DNA of 64,000 bases from Streptomyces sp. NBC_00289 (GTDB lineage Bacteria; Actinomycetota; Actinomycetes; Streptomycetales; Streptomycetaceae). Location of the stretch: positions 5,890,001 to 5,954,000 of the forward strand of contig NZ_CP108046.1 of the NCBI RefSeq assembly GCF_041435115.1, given 5' to 3'. Below the pieces are notes generated by a model. It was not told the DNA's origin. It did no database searches and saw only the letters and a program-made list of their open reading frames with translations. Of this stretch, positions 16,380 to 24,470 are shown one piece after another (position 1 is the first letter of the stretch; the number at the start of each line of letters is the position of its first letter). The position numbers and the translations under genes are program-made.

Positions 16380-17284
16380 GCCGCATCCCGGGCCCGGGCT
16401 TTGCGCAGGGAGCTGTCCAGGGCGCTGCGGATGGTGGCGCGGCACTCGGCAGCGGTGAGTCCGCGCGCCTCTCCCGCCCCTTGGAAGGCTTCCTCCACCA
16501 CGTGCCGCGGGAGGTCGCCCCACGCGACGAAGCGCCCCACCTTGAACGCGGACCGGTTGAGCGTGATGTTACCCGCTCCCTCGGGCGCGGCCATCACGGT
16601 GCGGCATTCGCGCTCCAGGGCCGCGGTGGCGGCGCGGCTGCCGCTGATCGTGGGCCACGCGAACGGCGCGGCCGGCCGGGGCGCGGGCGCTTCCAGCAGG
16701 CCCGCAATCCATGGCGGGAGGTCCGCGGGGGCCGTGTCGTGGGTGAGGGTGTAGGGGCCGGCTGGTGTGGTGCTGCCGGCGGCGACGACGTAGCCGCCCC
16801 AGCCGCGGGTGTCGACCAGCGCAGCGAGACTGCCCGCGGTGTTGGTCAGCCGGATTCCGGCCGGGGCGGTGAAGTACAGGTGGCCTCCCCCGCTCGCGGT
16901 CCGGACCCGGTATGTGTCGGGGACCGCCTGTCCGGTGCGCTCGCAGAGCGCTCCAAAGGTCGCCGCGCCGCAGGGCGCGTCCGCACTGCTGTTGTGTTTG
17001 GGCAGGTCGAGGTCGATGACCAGCAGCCCGGAGGGGCCGGTGGCGATACCGACGTTGAACGGCGCCCGCTCCCACGTGGGGCGGATCAGGTCGGGGTCGG
17101 TGGTGGCGCGCTGCTCCCACTTGCGGTGCCCGCCGGCGCACACCCCGGTGCGGGTGCAGGCGGCTTCGCCGTGCAGGGCGGGCCGCTTGGTGCCGGGAAC
17201 CAAGGGGAAGACGTGCCAGCCGCGTGCGGCGGCCGACAGGGCAGCGTCGAGTAAGCCTCGCCAGTTGGTGGCGGGATGGGTCAT
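16376..17284 (-). CDS. Bifunctional DNA primase/polymerase (RepPP)
   Basis: A 302-residue prim-pol domain protein. The N-terminal half is typical: LLDAALSAAARGWHVFPLVPGTKRPAL, CTRTGVCAGGHRKWEQ, an NVGIATGPSGLLVIDLDLPKH segment holding the catalytic DxD, and RVRTASGGGHLYFTAP. A smaller C-terminal region (AGNITLNRSAFKVGRFVAWG) matches the primase C-terminal helical domain. It defines the element as an AICE of the primase-polymerase replication class. The ATG at 17284 has GGAG nine bases ahead. It would initiate replication of the excised circle. Confidence 0.88.
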   Translation of the reverse strand: MTHPATNWRGLLDAALSAAARGWHVFPLVPGTKRPALHGEAACTRTGVCAGGHRKWEQRATTDPDLIRPTWERAPFNVGIATGPSGLLVIDLDLPKHNSSADAPCGAATFGALCERTGQAVPDTYRVRTASGGGHLYFTAPAGIRLTNTAGSLAALVDTRGWGGYVVAAGSTTPAGPYTLTHDTAPADLPPWIAGLLEAPAPRPAAPFAWPTISGSRAATAALERECRTVMAAPEGAGNITLNRSAFKVGRFVAWGDLPRHVVEEAFQGAGEARGLTAAECRATIRSALDSSLRKARARDAA

Positions 17285-17374
17285 TCTGGGGGTCTCCAGT
17301 TCCTTTGACGGGTGCTGGTTGGCAAGGGCGGCCCCGCGGCTTTGGCGAGACGATGGGGGCCGCCCTTGGCGTAG

Positions 17375-17686
17375 CTAGGCGCCCTTGCTGCGGGCGAGCT
17401 GCAAGGTGATGCCGCCGACGCCGATGGGTCCGGCGGCGCCCGCGATGACGGTTGCGGTGTGGGCCGCGGCGTCGAGCAGGAAGCACAGGGCGGCGACCAG
17501 TCCCCAGCCACCGAGGACGGCCGCCCCGGCGATGGCGAACGGGACGACGATCCGACGCAGCGTGATGGCGTTCTCGTTGGTCGCCGGGGCGACGATGACG
17601 ACCGGCTGACCGGTGGCCTGCGCGCGGTTCCAGACGTCGGCCGGTATGTGCGGGGCGATGATCCGGGGCGGGTGGTTGCGGTCCAT
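17375..17686 (-). CDS. Small two-helix membrane protein of the AICE
   Basis: A 103-residue protein: a soluble N-terminus (DRNHPPRIIAPHIPADVWNRAQATGQPVVIVAP) followed by two hydrophobic helices, VVPFAIAGAAVLGGWGLVAALCFLL and TATVIAGAAGPIGVGGITL. It is not recognised by name. Small membrane proteins of this kind in Streptomyces conjugative elements are often spread (spd) proteins that help intramycelial plasmid migration. Start ATG at 17686 with GAAGGAGA ahead. It lies between the primpol operon and the palindrome beside traB. Confidence 0.65.
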   Translation of the reverse strand: MDRNHPPRIIAPHIPADVWNRAQATGQPVVIVAPATNENAITLRRIVVPFAIAGAAVLGGWGLVAALCFLLDAAAHTATVIAGAAGPIGVGGITLQLARSKGA

Positions 17687-17740
17687 GGTGGTCTCCTTCG
17701 GCACGGGGTGATGTGGCGTTGGGTGACGGACGCGCGGGGC

Positions 17741-17851
17741 TCTACTGGGTAGTGGGTAGTGGGGTCCCCAGTGGGGAAGCCCTGTTCAAAGCCCTTGGCG
17801 CCCCAGTAGGGGCCTGTAGTGGGTAGTGGGGCGCGCCCCACTACCCACTAC
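17741..17851. promoter_or_regulatory. GGGTAGT repeats and 36-bp perfect palindrome; candidate clt transfer locus or terminator
   Basis: GGGTAGT is repeated directly at 17747 and 17754 and recurs at 17821. From 17816 to 17851 the sequence is a perfect 36-base inverted repeat built on TAGTGGGTAGTGGGGCGC and its complement. The block lies 24 bases beyond the traB stop. Two roles fit: the clt locus, where TraB binds short G-rich direct repeats, or a strong bidirectional terminator. Direct copies lying outside the palindrome favour a recognition role. Confidence 0.6.
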
Positions 17852-17874
17852 TCGGTAGCACTGTGTGAGCGAGT

Positions 17875-19947
17875 TCAGGCGTGGTCGGGGTGGACGTAGA
17901 CCGAGTGCGGTCCGTTGTCCCGGTAGACCAACTCGCCTCGTTCGACGGCTGCTTGCAGGGCGGCCCGGACGGTCTTGCGGTCCTTGCCCGCGAGTTCTGC
18001 GACCGCGGACGGCTTCATGCCCTCCGCTCCGGTCGCCTTGATCGCCTCCAGCGCGGCCGGCAGCCACGTCGGGCCCTGCTCGCCCCGCAGCGCGGACAGG
18101 TTCAACCCCTCCGACCCGGCCGGGGCATCCCCGCTCTGCGGTTCGGGTGCGGTGCCGAACTGCGCGTCGATCTCCGCCCGGAAGCGGCGCAGGATGTCCT
18201 CCTCCTGCGCCCCGCCCTCGGGCTCGCTGCGCAGGGCGGACAGGTTCAGCCCCGCGGTCGTTGCGGACGACTCGCTGCCCGTGTCGGCGTCGGGGGTGAG
18301 GTCGCGCATCCATGCGGTGCGGTCGGCGTCCCAGCGGCGCGTGTAGGCGGGCCCGGCCGCTTTGGCGGACACGTCGTCCAGCCGCGGATGCCGTTCCGAG
18401 GTCGCGGTGGTGATCTCCCGGATCTGGTTGGGGAGGATGCGCCATGCCTTGAACAGTGCGGCCGGCGACTCCGGGGTGCCCATGAACCCGGCGCCCTGGT
18501 AGGGGGCTTGGTCGACGCGCACTCCGCGCCGGCCGGGGAACATCTTGCCCAGGTCCATGCCCTCGGTCTCGCCGCCGGTGAGGGCGACGCGCACCTTGCC
18601 CTCACGGCGGATCATCAGGTTCCCGAGCACGCTCCCGGTGGCTCCGAGGGCGGTCAGGACGGTGCGCAGGCCCATGGCGCGCAGCATGCGGATGACTTCC
18701 AGGATCTTCTTGGCGAGTTCCTTCATCTGCCGGTCGGTGCTGACCAGGATCTCCGCGCCCTCATCGATGACCAGCATGATCTGCGGAATCTTCGCGCTGA
18801 TCGGCAGCAGGTCGGTGTTCGCCCTGGACAGGACGTCCTGGTACGCCTTCTTGCGGTGCAGCCCGATCGCGAGGGCCGCACCGAGCATGGTGAGGGCTTC
18901 CTCGTAGGTGCCGGCGAGCCAGTCGATACCGGGCCGGACCGGCTTGCCGTTCTCCTGCTCCAGCTCGCCGTTCAGGGCGGGCAGCACCCAGGGCAGGCCG
19001 GCTGATCCTGCGTTGAGGTCGATCACCCAGGTGAGGACGTCCTCGGCGCGGGCGAAGCCGGCGAGGATCGTGTGGACCATGTTCGTCTTTCCCGAACCGG
19101 TCGGGCCCACGACCAGGGCGCACTGCTCGCGCAGGTAGGCGGGCACCAGCTCCCCGTTCGTGCGCAGCCCCCACGGAATCCCGGTGAGCACGGACAAGGG
19201 CCCGTAGTCGGTGGGGTAGGGGCAGTCGTCTTGCAGGACGTTGACGGTGGTCACGTCCAGGATCGTGCGGCCCTGGTGGATGCCGGGCCCGGCGGTGGCG
19301 GTGCAGCCGTGCGGCAGCTTGGCATCCGCCGACAGGGCCACCGAGTGCTGGGCGATGCGGTCGTAGGTGATGCCGCCCTGCGGTTCGAGATCCAGGGAGT
19401 AGCCGGCCCCCGTCTCCCACTTCTCCACCCCCAGGACGCGCACGGTGATGTGGCAGATCCGCTGAATGCGCTCGATCCACTCCGCGGCGATGGCCCGCCG
19501 CTCCGCCGACAACTCCCGCGCGATCGCCCGCTCTTCAGCAGCGATCGCTTCCTCCTCGCGGGCCTCTTCGTACAGTGCGACGGAGCGGGCGGCGGCACCG
19601 ATGCCGACGCCGATGGTGGCCAGCGACCCGAGCGCAGCCCAGGTGAGCGGCCCGTGCGTCATAGCCCAGGTGGTCCAGCCGGCCCCGACCAGCCAGGACG
19701 CGGCGCGGGTGGCCAACGTGCGGCCAGCGTTGCGCACCCGCAGGCCGGCGACGGTGTGACCGAGGGCGCCCGCCGCTCCCACGGCCAGTGCCCAGCCGGG
19801 CGGCATGGAGGTTGCGGCGCCGGTGGTGGCGACGGCGAAGGCTCCGGTGGTGGCGGACAGGGCGCCGGTCACGGGTCCGTGACCGGCACTCCAGTCCAGC
19901 ACCGGACCACTGCCCTGCTGCTTCTTTGCGGTGGCGGTGCTGCTCAT
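17875..19947 (-). CDS. traB: TraB, FtsK/SpoIIIE-type conjugative DNA translocase
   Basis: A 690-residue AAA+ motor for double-stranded DNA transfer between hyphae. Two hydrophobic segments lie at about residues 45-110, a helical Glu/Ala-rich stalk near 125-165, then the motor: Walker A VVGPTGSGKTNMV, Walker B IMLVIDEGAEIL and the FtsK-like LRAMGLRTVLTALGATGS segment. The C-terminus is a winged helix (EGMKPSAVAELAGKDRKTVRAAL), corresponding to the gamma domain that reads the clt repeats. A short repeat, GLNLSALR, occurs twice in the linker before it. The start ATG at 19947 is one base after the upstream stop. It acts at the membrane as a hexamer. Confidence 0.92.
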   Translation of the reverse strand: MSSTATAKKQQGSGPVLDWSAGHGPVTGALSATTGAFAVATTGAATSMPPGWALAVGAAGALGHTVAGLRVRNAGRTLATRAASWLVGAGWTTWAMTHGPLTWAALGSLATIGVGIGAAARSVALYEEAREEEAIAAEERAIARELSAERRAIAAEWIERIQRICHITVRVLGVEKWETGAGYSLDLEPQGGITYDRIAQHSVALSADAKLPHGCTATAGPGIHQGRTILDVTTVNVLQDDCPYPTDYGPLSVLTGIPWGLRTNGELVPAYLREQCALVVGPTGSGKTNMVHTILAGFARAEDVLTWVIDLNAGSAGLPWVLPALNGELEQENGKPVRPGIDWLAGTYEEALTMLGAALAIGLHRKKAYQDVLSRANTDLLPISAKIPQIMLVIDEGAEILVSTDRQMKELAKKILEVIRMLRAMGLRTVLTALGATGSVLGNLMIRREGKVRVALTGGETEGMDLGKMFPGRRGVRVDQAPYQGAGFMGTPESPAALFKAWRILPNQIREITTATSERHPRLDDVSAKAAGPAYTRRWDADRTAWMRDLTPDADTGSESSATTAGLNLSALRSEPEGGAQEEDILRRFRAEIDAQFGTAPEPQSGDAPAGSEGLNLSALRGEQGPTWLPAALEAIKATGAEGMKPSAVAELAGKDRKTVRAALQAAVERGELVYRDNGPHSVYVHPDHA

Positions 19948-19948
19948 C

Positions 19949-21541
19949 TCAGACGTTCCAGCCCTTCTCTGCCTCGGGACCGTTGCGGGGGTCCTCGTGC
20001 CGGGCGATGTCCTGCGCGTGAACCTGCCGGAACAGCGGGCCCATATCCTCCGCGACCGCAACCGCGCTCATCACGGCGCCGAAAATGTCGTTGAAGCCGT
20101 CCGCGACCTCCTTCTCCAGCGGAAACTCCGAGTCGGAGCGCTCCGCAAGGATCTTCATCACGTTCGCCACGCTGGTCAGCGCGGCGGGCAGACCCTCGAC
20201 CATGGCGAGGATCTCCATGGCGTTGTCGGGCTCGTAGGCGTTGGCGGCCTGCTCCATCTCGGAAGCGGCCTCTTCGAACTGGAAGCCGGACACGTTCTCT
20301 CCTTCACTCACAGAGGTGTTCGTGCTGGTCGGAACCTGATGCGGGGGATGCTTCACGTCGCCCGCGATGCCGCTGCTGCCGTCCGTGGCGGCCTCCGCAT
20401 CGGCGGCCGTCTCCTTGTCGTGCAGCTCCTCGCGGATCGCGTCGTCGCGGAGGGTGCGCAGCTCGCGGGCCGCCCCGGTGATGCGCCGGTACAGGCGCCG
20501 GCCGGGGTGGAGGAGCCAGAGCAGGTTCAACTTGCGGCCGATCGGGCTGGTGATCAGCCCGAGCAGACCCAGCGGCAGCGCGAGCAGCGCGGCGAGCAAG
20601 CGCCGGCCCTGGAAACGGGCCGCGGACCTGCGCAACGCCTGCCGCGCCGCCTTGCGGGCGGGGGCCTTGCGGACCGTTCCGCGCTGCGCATCGACCGTGG
20701 CGCCGGCCTTCCGGTCCCGACGCGCACGGCTCTTCGTAATCGCCGCATCCCGTGCCGCGCGGGCCTTACGGGCGGCACCACCGAGCATCCGCCCGGCGAG
20801 ACTGCCCTTACGCCCGGCACGGCTGGTCAGGCCCGTGCCGCTACCGGCTGCTTTGGCGTTGCGGCGGGCATCGGCGACCGCGCGGCGAGCCGCGCTGGTC
20901 TGCGCCCGCTGACCGGCACGGGAGCCGGCCGCGGCCTGCTGCGCGGCGCGCAGTGCCTTGACCTGGCCCACCCGGCTCGCCGCTTTGCCCGCGGCGCCGG
21001 CCGTGTGCTTGGACGCGCCGTGACCGGCCCTGTTGCCCGTCTTGGCGCCGGTGGCGGTGCTGGCGTGCCGGGCGGTCGGGCCTGCACCGTGGCGGTGCTG
21101 GCCCGGCACCCGGCCAGACCCGGCGCCGCCGCGGCCGGAGCGGGAACCGTGCGAGCGGCCCCCGCCTCCGATCCTGCTCGCGCCCCCGCGGTGCAAGCCC
21201 GCACTCCGTGCTGCGGAACGTCCAGCGGTCCGGGCCGCGGCACGGCGCGCGTCACGGCGTTTGTTGGGGGTGCGGGATCGGGTGGCGGCGACTGTCCCGA
21301 GGACAACGGCCCCGGTCGCGGCCACTATGGCGGCGATGGGTCCGCCCGCGAGGGATGCGGCGGCGACCATGCCGACGGTGCTGTTCGTGCCGGTCAAGGC
21401 GAGCGGCACGATCGGCCAGCCGCCGGGCGTGTGGTCGACCTCCTTCACGTCCTGCGCTTTGCTGGCCGGCGGTTCGGGCGGGGGCGGTGGTGTGAGCGCG
21501 GCAGCCTCGACGGCTACCGGCTCGGTGCTGAGTTCTGTCAT
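19949..21541 (-). CDS. SpdB-like transfer protein, long Arg/Ala-rich membrane-associated
   Basis: A 530-residue protein with an unusual layout: a Pro-rich head, a hydrophobic stretch (TVGMVAAASLAGGPIAAIVAATGAVVLGTVAAT), then about 200 residues dominated by Arg, Ala and Gly and very basic, a second hydrophobic segment (LLAALLALPLGLLGLITSPIG) and an acidic C-terminus (EEAASEMEQAANAYEPDNAMEIL). Basic DNA-binding membrane proteins of this sort sit beside traB in Streptomyces AICEs and are called spread proteins. The assignment is by context and composition. It probably binds DNA non-specifically at the membrane. Confidence 0.65.
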   Translation of the reverse strand: MTELSTEPVAVEAAALTPPPPPEPPASKAQDVKEVDHTPGGWPIVPLALTGTNSTVGMVAAASLAGGPIAAIVAATGAVVLGTVAATRSRTPNKRRDARRAAARTAGRSAARSAGLHRGGASRIGGGGRSHGSRSGRGGAGSGRVPGQHRHGAGPTARHASTATGAKTGNRAGHGASKHTAGAAGKAASRVGQVKALRAAQQAAAGSRAGQRAQTSAARRAVADARRNAKAAGSGTGLTSRAGRKGSLAGRMLGGAARKARAARDAAITKSRARRDRKAGATVDAQRGTVRKAPARKAARQALRRSAARFQGRRLLAALLALPLGLLGLITSPIGRKLNLLWLLHPGRRLYRRITGAARELRTLRDDAIREELHDKETAADAEAATDGSSGIAGDVKHPPHQVPTSTNTSVSEGENVSGFQFEEAASEMEQAANAYEPDNAMEILAMVEGLPAALTSVANVMKILAERSDSEFPLEKEVADGFNDIFGAVMSAVAVAEDMGPLFRQVHAQDIARHEDPRNGPEAEKGWNV

Positions 21542-21629
21542 GCTGAGAGCACTCCTGGGGAGTCAAAGGGGCCGGGCCGCGTGCTGTGAGAGGTGAGCGG
21601 CCAGGCCCGGTAACGGGTGGGGGAGCGAG

Positions 21630-21872
21630 TCAGAGCCGGTTGGGCTCCAGCGAGAAGAAGCCCACCGAGGCACCGGAGAGATTCGGGTCCCGAGCGGTGA
21701 CGGACTGGTAGATCAGCCGGTACATGTCCCGTCGGCTGCTGCCGGGCGGCGGGGTGCAGGTGCCTTCCTGCGTCATCGAAAACCGGCCCGGCTTCTCCAG
21801 GGTCAGGACGAAAAAGTGCGTGTCCTCGGCCGGCGGGGCGGCGGGTGCGGTGGGCTGCTGCGTGGTGCTCAT
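21630..21872 (-). CDS. Conserved small AICE protein, unknown function
   Basis: An 80-residue protein with a disordered Ala/Pro/Thr head (STTQQPTAPAAPPAED) and a compact domain THFFVLTLEKPGRFSMTQEGT, GSSRRDMYRLIYQSVTARDP and SGASVGFFSLEPNRL. Not recognised as a named family. Position between the RRQRL zinc protein and the SpdB-like gene suggests a transfer role. ATG at 21872. Confidence 0.6.
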   Translation of the reverse strand: MSTTQQPTAPAAPPAEDTHFFVLTLEKPGRFSMTQEGTCTPPPGSSRRDMYRLIYQSVTARDPNLSGASVGFFSLEPNRL

Positions 21873-21903
21873 TCGAGGACCTCCCGGACGTCGAAGAGGA
21901 GTG

Positions 21904-22287
21904 TCAGGCGGCGCGCTGTTCCTCGGCGGCGATGCACAGGCCGCAGATGCTGTGCCTGGTGGACAGGCAGTAGCTGTAGGTGATCTGGCAGCGCGGGCAG
22001 GTGCGGCGGGCGAGCATTGCCAGGGCGAGCGCGCCCCACTTGCGGGAGGTCATCGGCCGGACCGGTTTGGCCAGGTCGACGCGGTAGAGGTAGGCGATGC
22101 GGGGCGTTCGCGCCTTGCGATTGGTGATCATGACTTGTGCGGCGATTGGCTGGCCGCCGGGCCGTAAGCCCTTGGTGCGGAGTTGGCGGCGAGTGGCGTA
22201 GCCGTCGGGGGCGTAGCGCCATGGGTAGGTCGGTATGCCGTAGCGGGCGCCGGTTGGGTCAAAGCAGCGGCTGTAGGCGGTCGGCAT
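21904..22287 (-). CDS. RRQRL-type zinc-binding transfer protein
   Basis: A 127-residue protein. Its middle reads GYATRRQLRTKGLRPGGQPIAAQV, the arginine-rich motif of RRQRL-motif zinc proteins found on Streptomyces integrative elements, followed by RKARTPRIAYLYRVDLAKPVRPMT. The C-terminus has a Cys cluster CPRCQITYSYC and CGLC suited to one zinc. DNA binding is likely but not shown. The ATG at 22287 lies 11 bases after the DUF2637 stop. Confidence 0.78.
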   Translation of the reverse strand: MPTAYSRCFDPTGARYGIPTYPWRYAPDGYATRRQLRTKGLRPGGQPIAAQVMITNRKARTPRIAYLYRVDLAKPVRPMTSRKWGALALAMLARRTCPRCQITYSYCLSTRHSICGLCIAAEEQRAA

Positions 22288-22298
22288 CACACACCACC

Positions 22299-23189
22299 TC
22301 AACCGGCGATCGTGGCGGGCAGGTCGGTCAGGTACGGCTCCCGCGCCTTGACCCGGCCGCGGGCGGTGCGGGCCGTCGACTCCGACGCCCCCAGCCCCGC
22401 CGCGGCCATCGCCTGCGTCATCCGCGCGGTACTCGGCTGCGTGAAATCCGTCCCGTACAGGGCGCGTACCAACTGATCCACCCGGTTCGGATAGACCACC
22501 GGCATGCACAGGTCGACGGCCGTCGACGGCGCCTCGACGCCGACCGGCTCACCGGTGACGGGCGTCGAATCGGCGTCGACGCCCATCGGCAACGCGGCCG
22601 GCTCTGGCCCTGCCGTAGGGAGAGGCGTCGGGACGGCAGGCGGTGCGACGGGTGGGCGGTCGACGGTCACGGTGACGGGCGTCGACGGTGCTTCGACGCC
22701 CGGCGAGGGTGGGTTGACGCCCGTCGACGCCCGGCGGGCGAGGTAGGCGTGCACCTGTCGCATGAGCGCGCCGAACGCGAGCAGTGCGGCGACCGGGGGG
22801 ACGGCGGCGACCACGTAGTTGAGGGCGCCCGCGTCCTGGCCGACGCCGGCGACGTTGAGGCCGATGGAGGCTCCGTCTCCGGCAGTGACCAGGCCGATTG
22901 CCCACCAGTCGACCCGGTGGGCGAGCGAGGCACGCAGGATCAGCAACTCACCGATCACGATGAACAGGTCCACCGTGGCGGGCCAGGCCCACGAGCGGGC
23001 AACCGCCTTGGCCATGCCATGCGCGGCGGCGACTTCCTGCAAGTGCTCGTAGGAGAGCCAGAACGCCACCGCGGTGAGTACCACCGTGAGCACGCTCGCC
23101 AGGGTGGTGATCGCGTAGTCCACGGCGACGGGCGTCAACGGCGCTTCGACGGGCGTCGACCTCACGTCGACGCGGGCCGCGGCGCTCAT
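22299..23189 (-). CDS. DUF2637 membrane protein with ST-P-V repeat tail
   Basis: A 296-residue protein with four hydrophobic helices between about residues 25 and 150 (VDYAITTLASVLTVVLTAVAFWL, WPATVDLFIVIGELLILRASL, a helix near 95-115, and AVPPVAALLAFGALM), the DUF2637 pattern. The remaining residues include a repeated GVEAPSTPV-type motif and a C-terminal HTH-like piece (AGLGASESTARTARGRVKAREP). The repeated peptide is reflected in many GTCGAC-type hexamers in the DNA. The family is common on Streptomyces conjugative elements, and the role is unknown. Its start overlaps the upstream stop (ATGA). Confidence 0.8.
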   Translation of the reverse strand: MSAAARVDVRSTPVEAPLTPVAVDYAITTLASVLTVVLTAVAFWLSYEHLQEVAAAHGMAKAVARSWAWPATVDLFIVIGELLILRASLAHRVDWWAIGLVTAGDGASIGLNVAGVGQDAGALNYVVAAVPPVAALLAFGALMRQVHAYLARRASTGVNPPSPGVEAPSTPVTVTVDRPPVAPPAVPTPLPTAGPEPAALPMGVDADSTPVTGEPVGVEAPSTAVDLCMPVVYPNRVDQLVRALYGTDFTQPSTARMTQAMAAAGLGASESTARTARGRVKAREPYLTDLPATIAG

Positions 23190-23512
23190 GCCGCACGGAC
23201 CAGTACCGGGGCGCAGAGGTCGCCGTAGCCGACCAGTTCCAGCTCAGCATCCGCGTAGTCGAGTACCGTGCGCAGCACCTGCGTACGGCCATCGCGCTGC
23301 ACTCCGTAGGTCACCGCGTCCGGGGCGACGTCCAGCGCCTCGCGCCACGCCTCGAAGCCCGGCAGACCGGAGTGCAACGCCAACTCCAGCCGGCCCGGGT
23401 AGATGGGCGAGACGCTCACGGTCGGGGCCGGCAGATGCCCGAAGTCGACCATCAGCAGACGCAGCACCCGCAACGGCACGGACAGGTCGTCCAGCTTCAG
23501 CGCGGCGCTCAT
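23186..23512 (-). CDS. Hypothetical AICE protein
   Basis: A 108-residue soluble protein, MSAALKLDDLSVPLRVLRLL... with YPGRLELALHSGLPGFEAWREAL and LDYADAELELVGYG. No family recognised. It overlaps both neighbours by ATGA (DUF6284 upstream, DUF2637 downstream), so the three are translated together. The composition is like the rest of the element. Confidence 0.65.
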   Translation of the reverse strand: MSAALKLDDLSVPLRVLRLLMVDFGHLPAPTVSVSPIYPGRLELALHSGLPGFEAWREALDVAPDAVTYGVQRDGRTQVLRTVLDYADAELELVGYGDLCAPVLVRAA

Positions 23513-23772
23513 GCGGCGACCTCGGAGACCGAAGATGCCTGGTACGCGACCGCGAGGCAGGTGGCCAGCACCTTGCGGCGGGCCCGACGCAGCCGGCGGG
23601 TGTCCGTCTCCGTGACCGGCTGGTCCAGCAGGCTGATCTGTACGTCCAGCAACTCGACTTCCGCCGTGATGAGCGGCATCTCGGAGTCGATCGCGTCCAG
23701 CTCCGCATCCGTGGGCTCAAGCCACTCAGCGAACGCGGTAACAGCTTCCTGAACTGTGACGATGTGCTTCAT
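23509..23772 (-). CDS. DUF6284 family protein
   Basis: An 87-residue helical protein: KHIVTVQEAVTAFAEWLEPTDAELDAIDSEMPLI then a heptad-like helix (AEVELLDVQISLLDQ) and an Arg-rich helix DTRRLRRARRKVLATCL. This is the DUF6284 pattern found at the head of AICE transfer operons. The ATG at 23772 has GAGGAGT ahead. It is the first gene of the leftward transfer operon that runs to traB. Confidence 0.72.
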   Translation of the reverse strand: MKHIVTVQEAVTAFAEWLEPTDAELDAIDSEMPLITAEVELLDVQISLLDQPVTETDTRRLRRARRKVLATCLAVAYQASSVSEVAA

Positions 23773-24470
23773 AGGTCGTGACTCCTCAGTGGGTGGAACG
23801 GCCCGAATCGCGGCCCCGGGTCTAGCCACCTGGGGCCGCTCGCCGTTGAAGTCGGAACATTCCGGCTCCCTGCGACCCCGCCCGTACGACCACCGCACGA
23901 AGCGCGGGCCGGACGGGCGGGGGGAGGCAACCGACCGCAGCGTGAGGTGCTGCGAAGCCGAGAACGGATCGGAACGGAGATGGTGCGGCGCCGCCACCCG
24001 GTCCATACGGCGGCGCCAAACGATGTCGAAGCATCGGAACTCCTCTGTCGAGGGGACCGAGTCCCCGGGGCACGAAACAGCACTGCAAGGGGGATCAAGT
24101 CCCCACTCGCCGGCCGTTGCTCGCGGTCACCGGGCCACCTCGCCAGTACGGGCCGAAACCCTGTTCCACCTGGCCTTTAGCGGGATTGCAGCGTCCCCGC
24201 CCTGTGCTGTTCACGGCTCGTTGCAGGCATCTATGCAGGTCAGCGCGAAGTAGCCGCATCACTGCATGAGATACACGCTTGAGCGTGTATCTCAGATTGG
24301 CGGTTCTGATTGAGGCTGTCAAGCTCTGCGCCTCAGCCGGTCCGCCTTGTGGTGTGACATCAGAATGCCGCCGAAGGGCGGGACGAAGTCACCGCGCTCC
24401 TGGACGACTTGGGACGTCCTCGATAGCGTTCTGGGGGGCGACTACGTCCCTGGACGTCCCTGGGGGTGGG
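23773..24470. other. Divergent control region of the AICE (no gene seen)
   Basis: About 700 bases between the leftward transfer operon and the rightward XRE-Nudix pair. No frame here has a convincing start and protein pattern. Two regulatory-looking structures stand out: a dyad at 24267-24294 with 13-base arms, and clustered GGACGTCC-type sequences just ahead of the XRE gene (near 24410-24460: GGGACGTCC, TACGTCCC, GGACGTCCC). Promoters for both operons must lie here. Confidence 0.55.
24267..24294. promoter_or_regulatory. Perfect dyad, 13-base arms with TG spacer; candidate operator
   Basis: TGAGATACACGCT at 24267-24279 and AGCGTGTATCTCA at 24282-24294 are exact inverted copies separated by TG. 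With no T-tract and no gene ending nearby, an operator is more likely than a terminator. The element's GntR-type regulator, by analogy with KorSA of pSAM2, or the XRE regulator could bind it. Confidence 0.6.

Noticed and set aside
17741..17880. CRISPR-like short repeats
   Set aside because: The repeats are 7-mers without spacers and form a palindrome. No repeat-spacer periodicity was found anywhere in the window.
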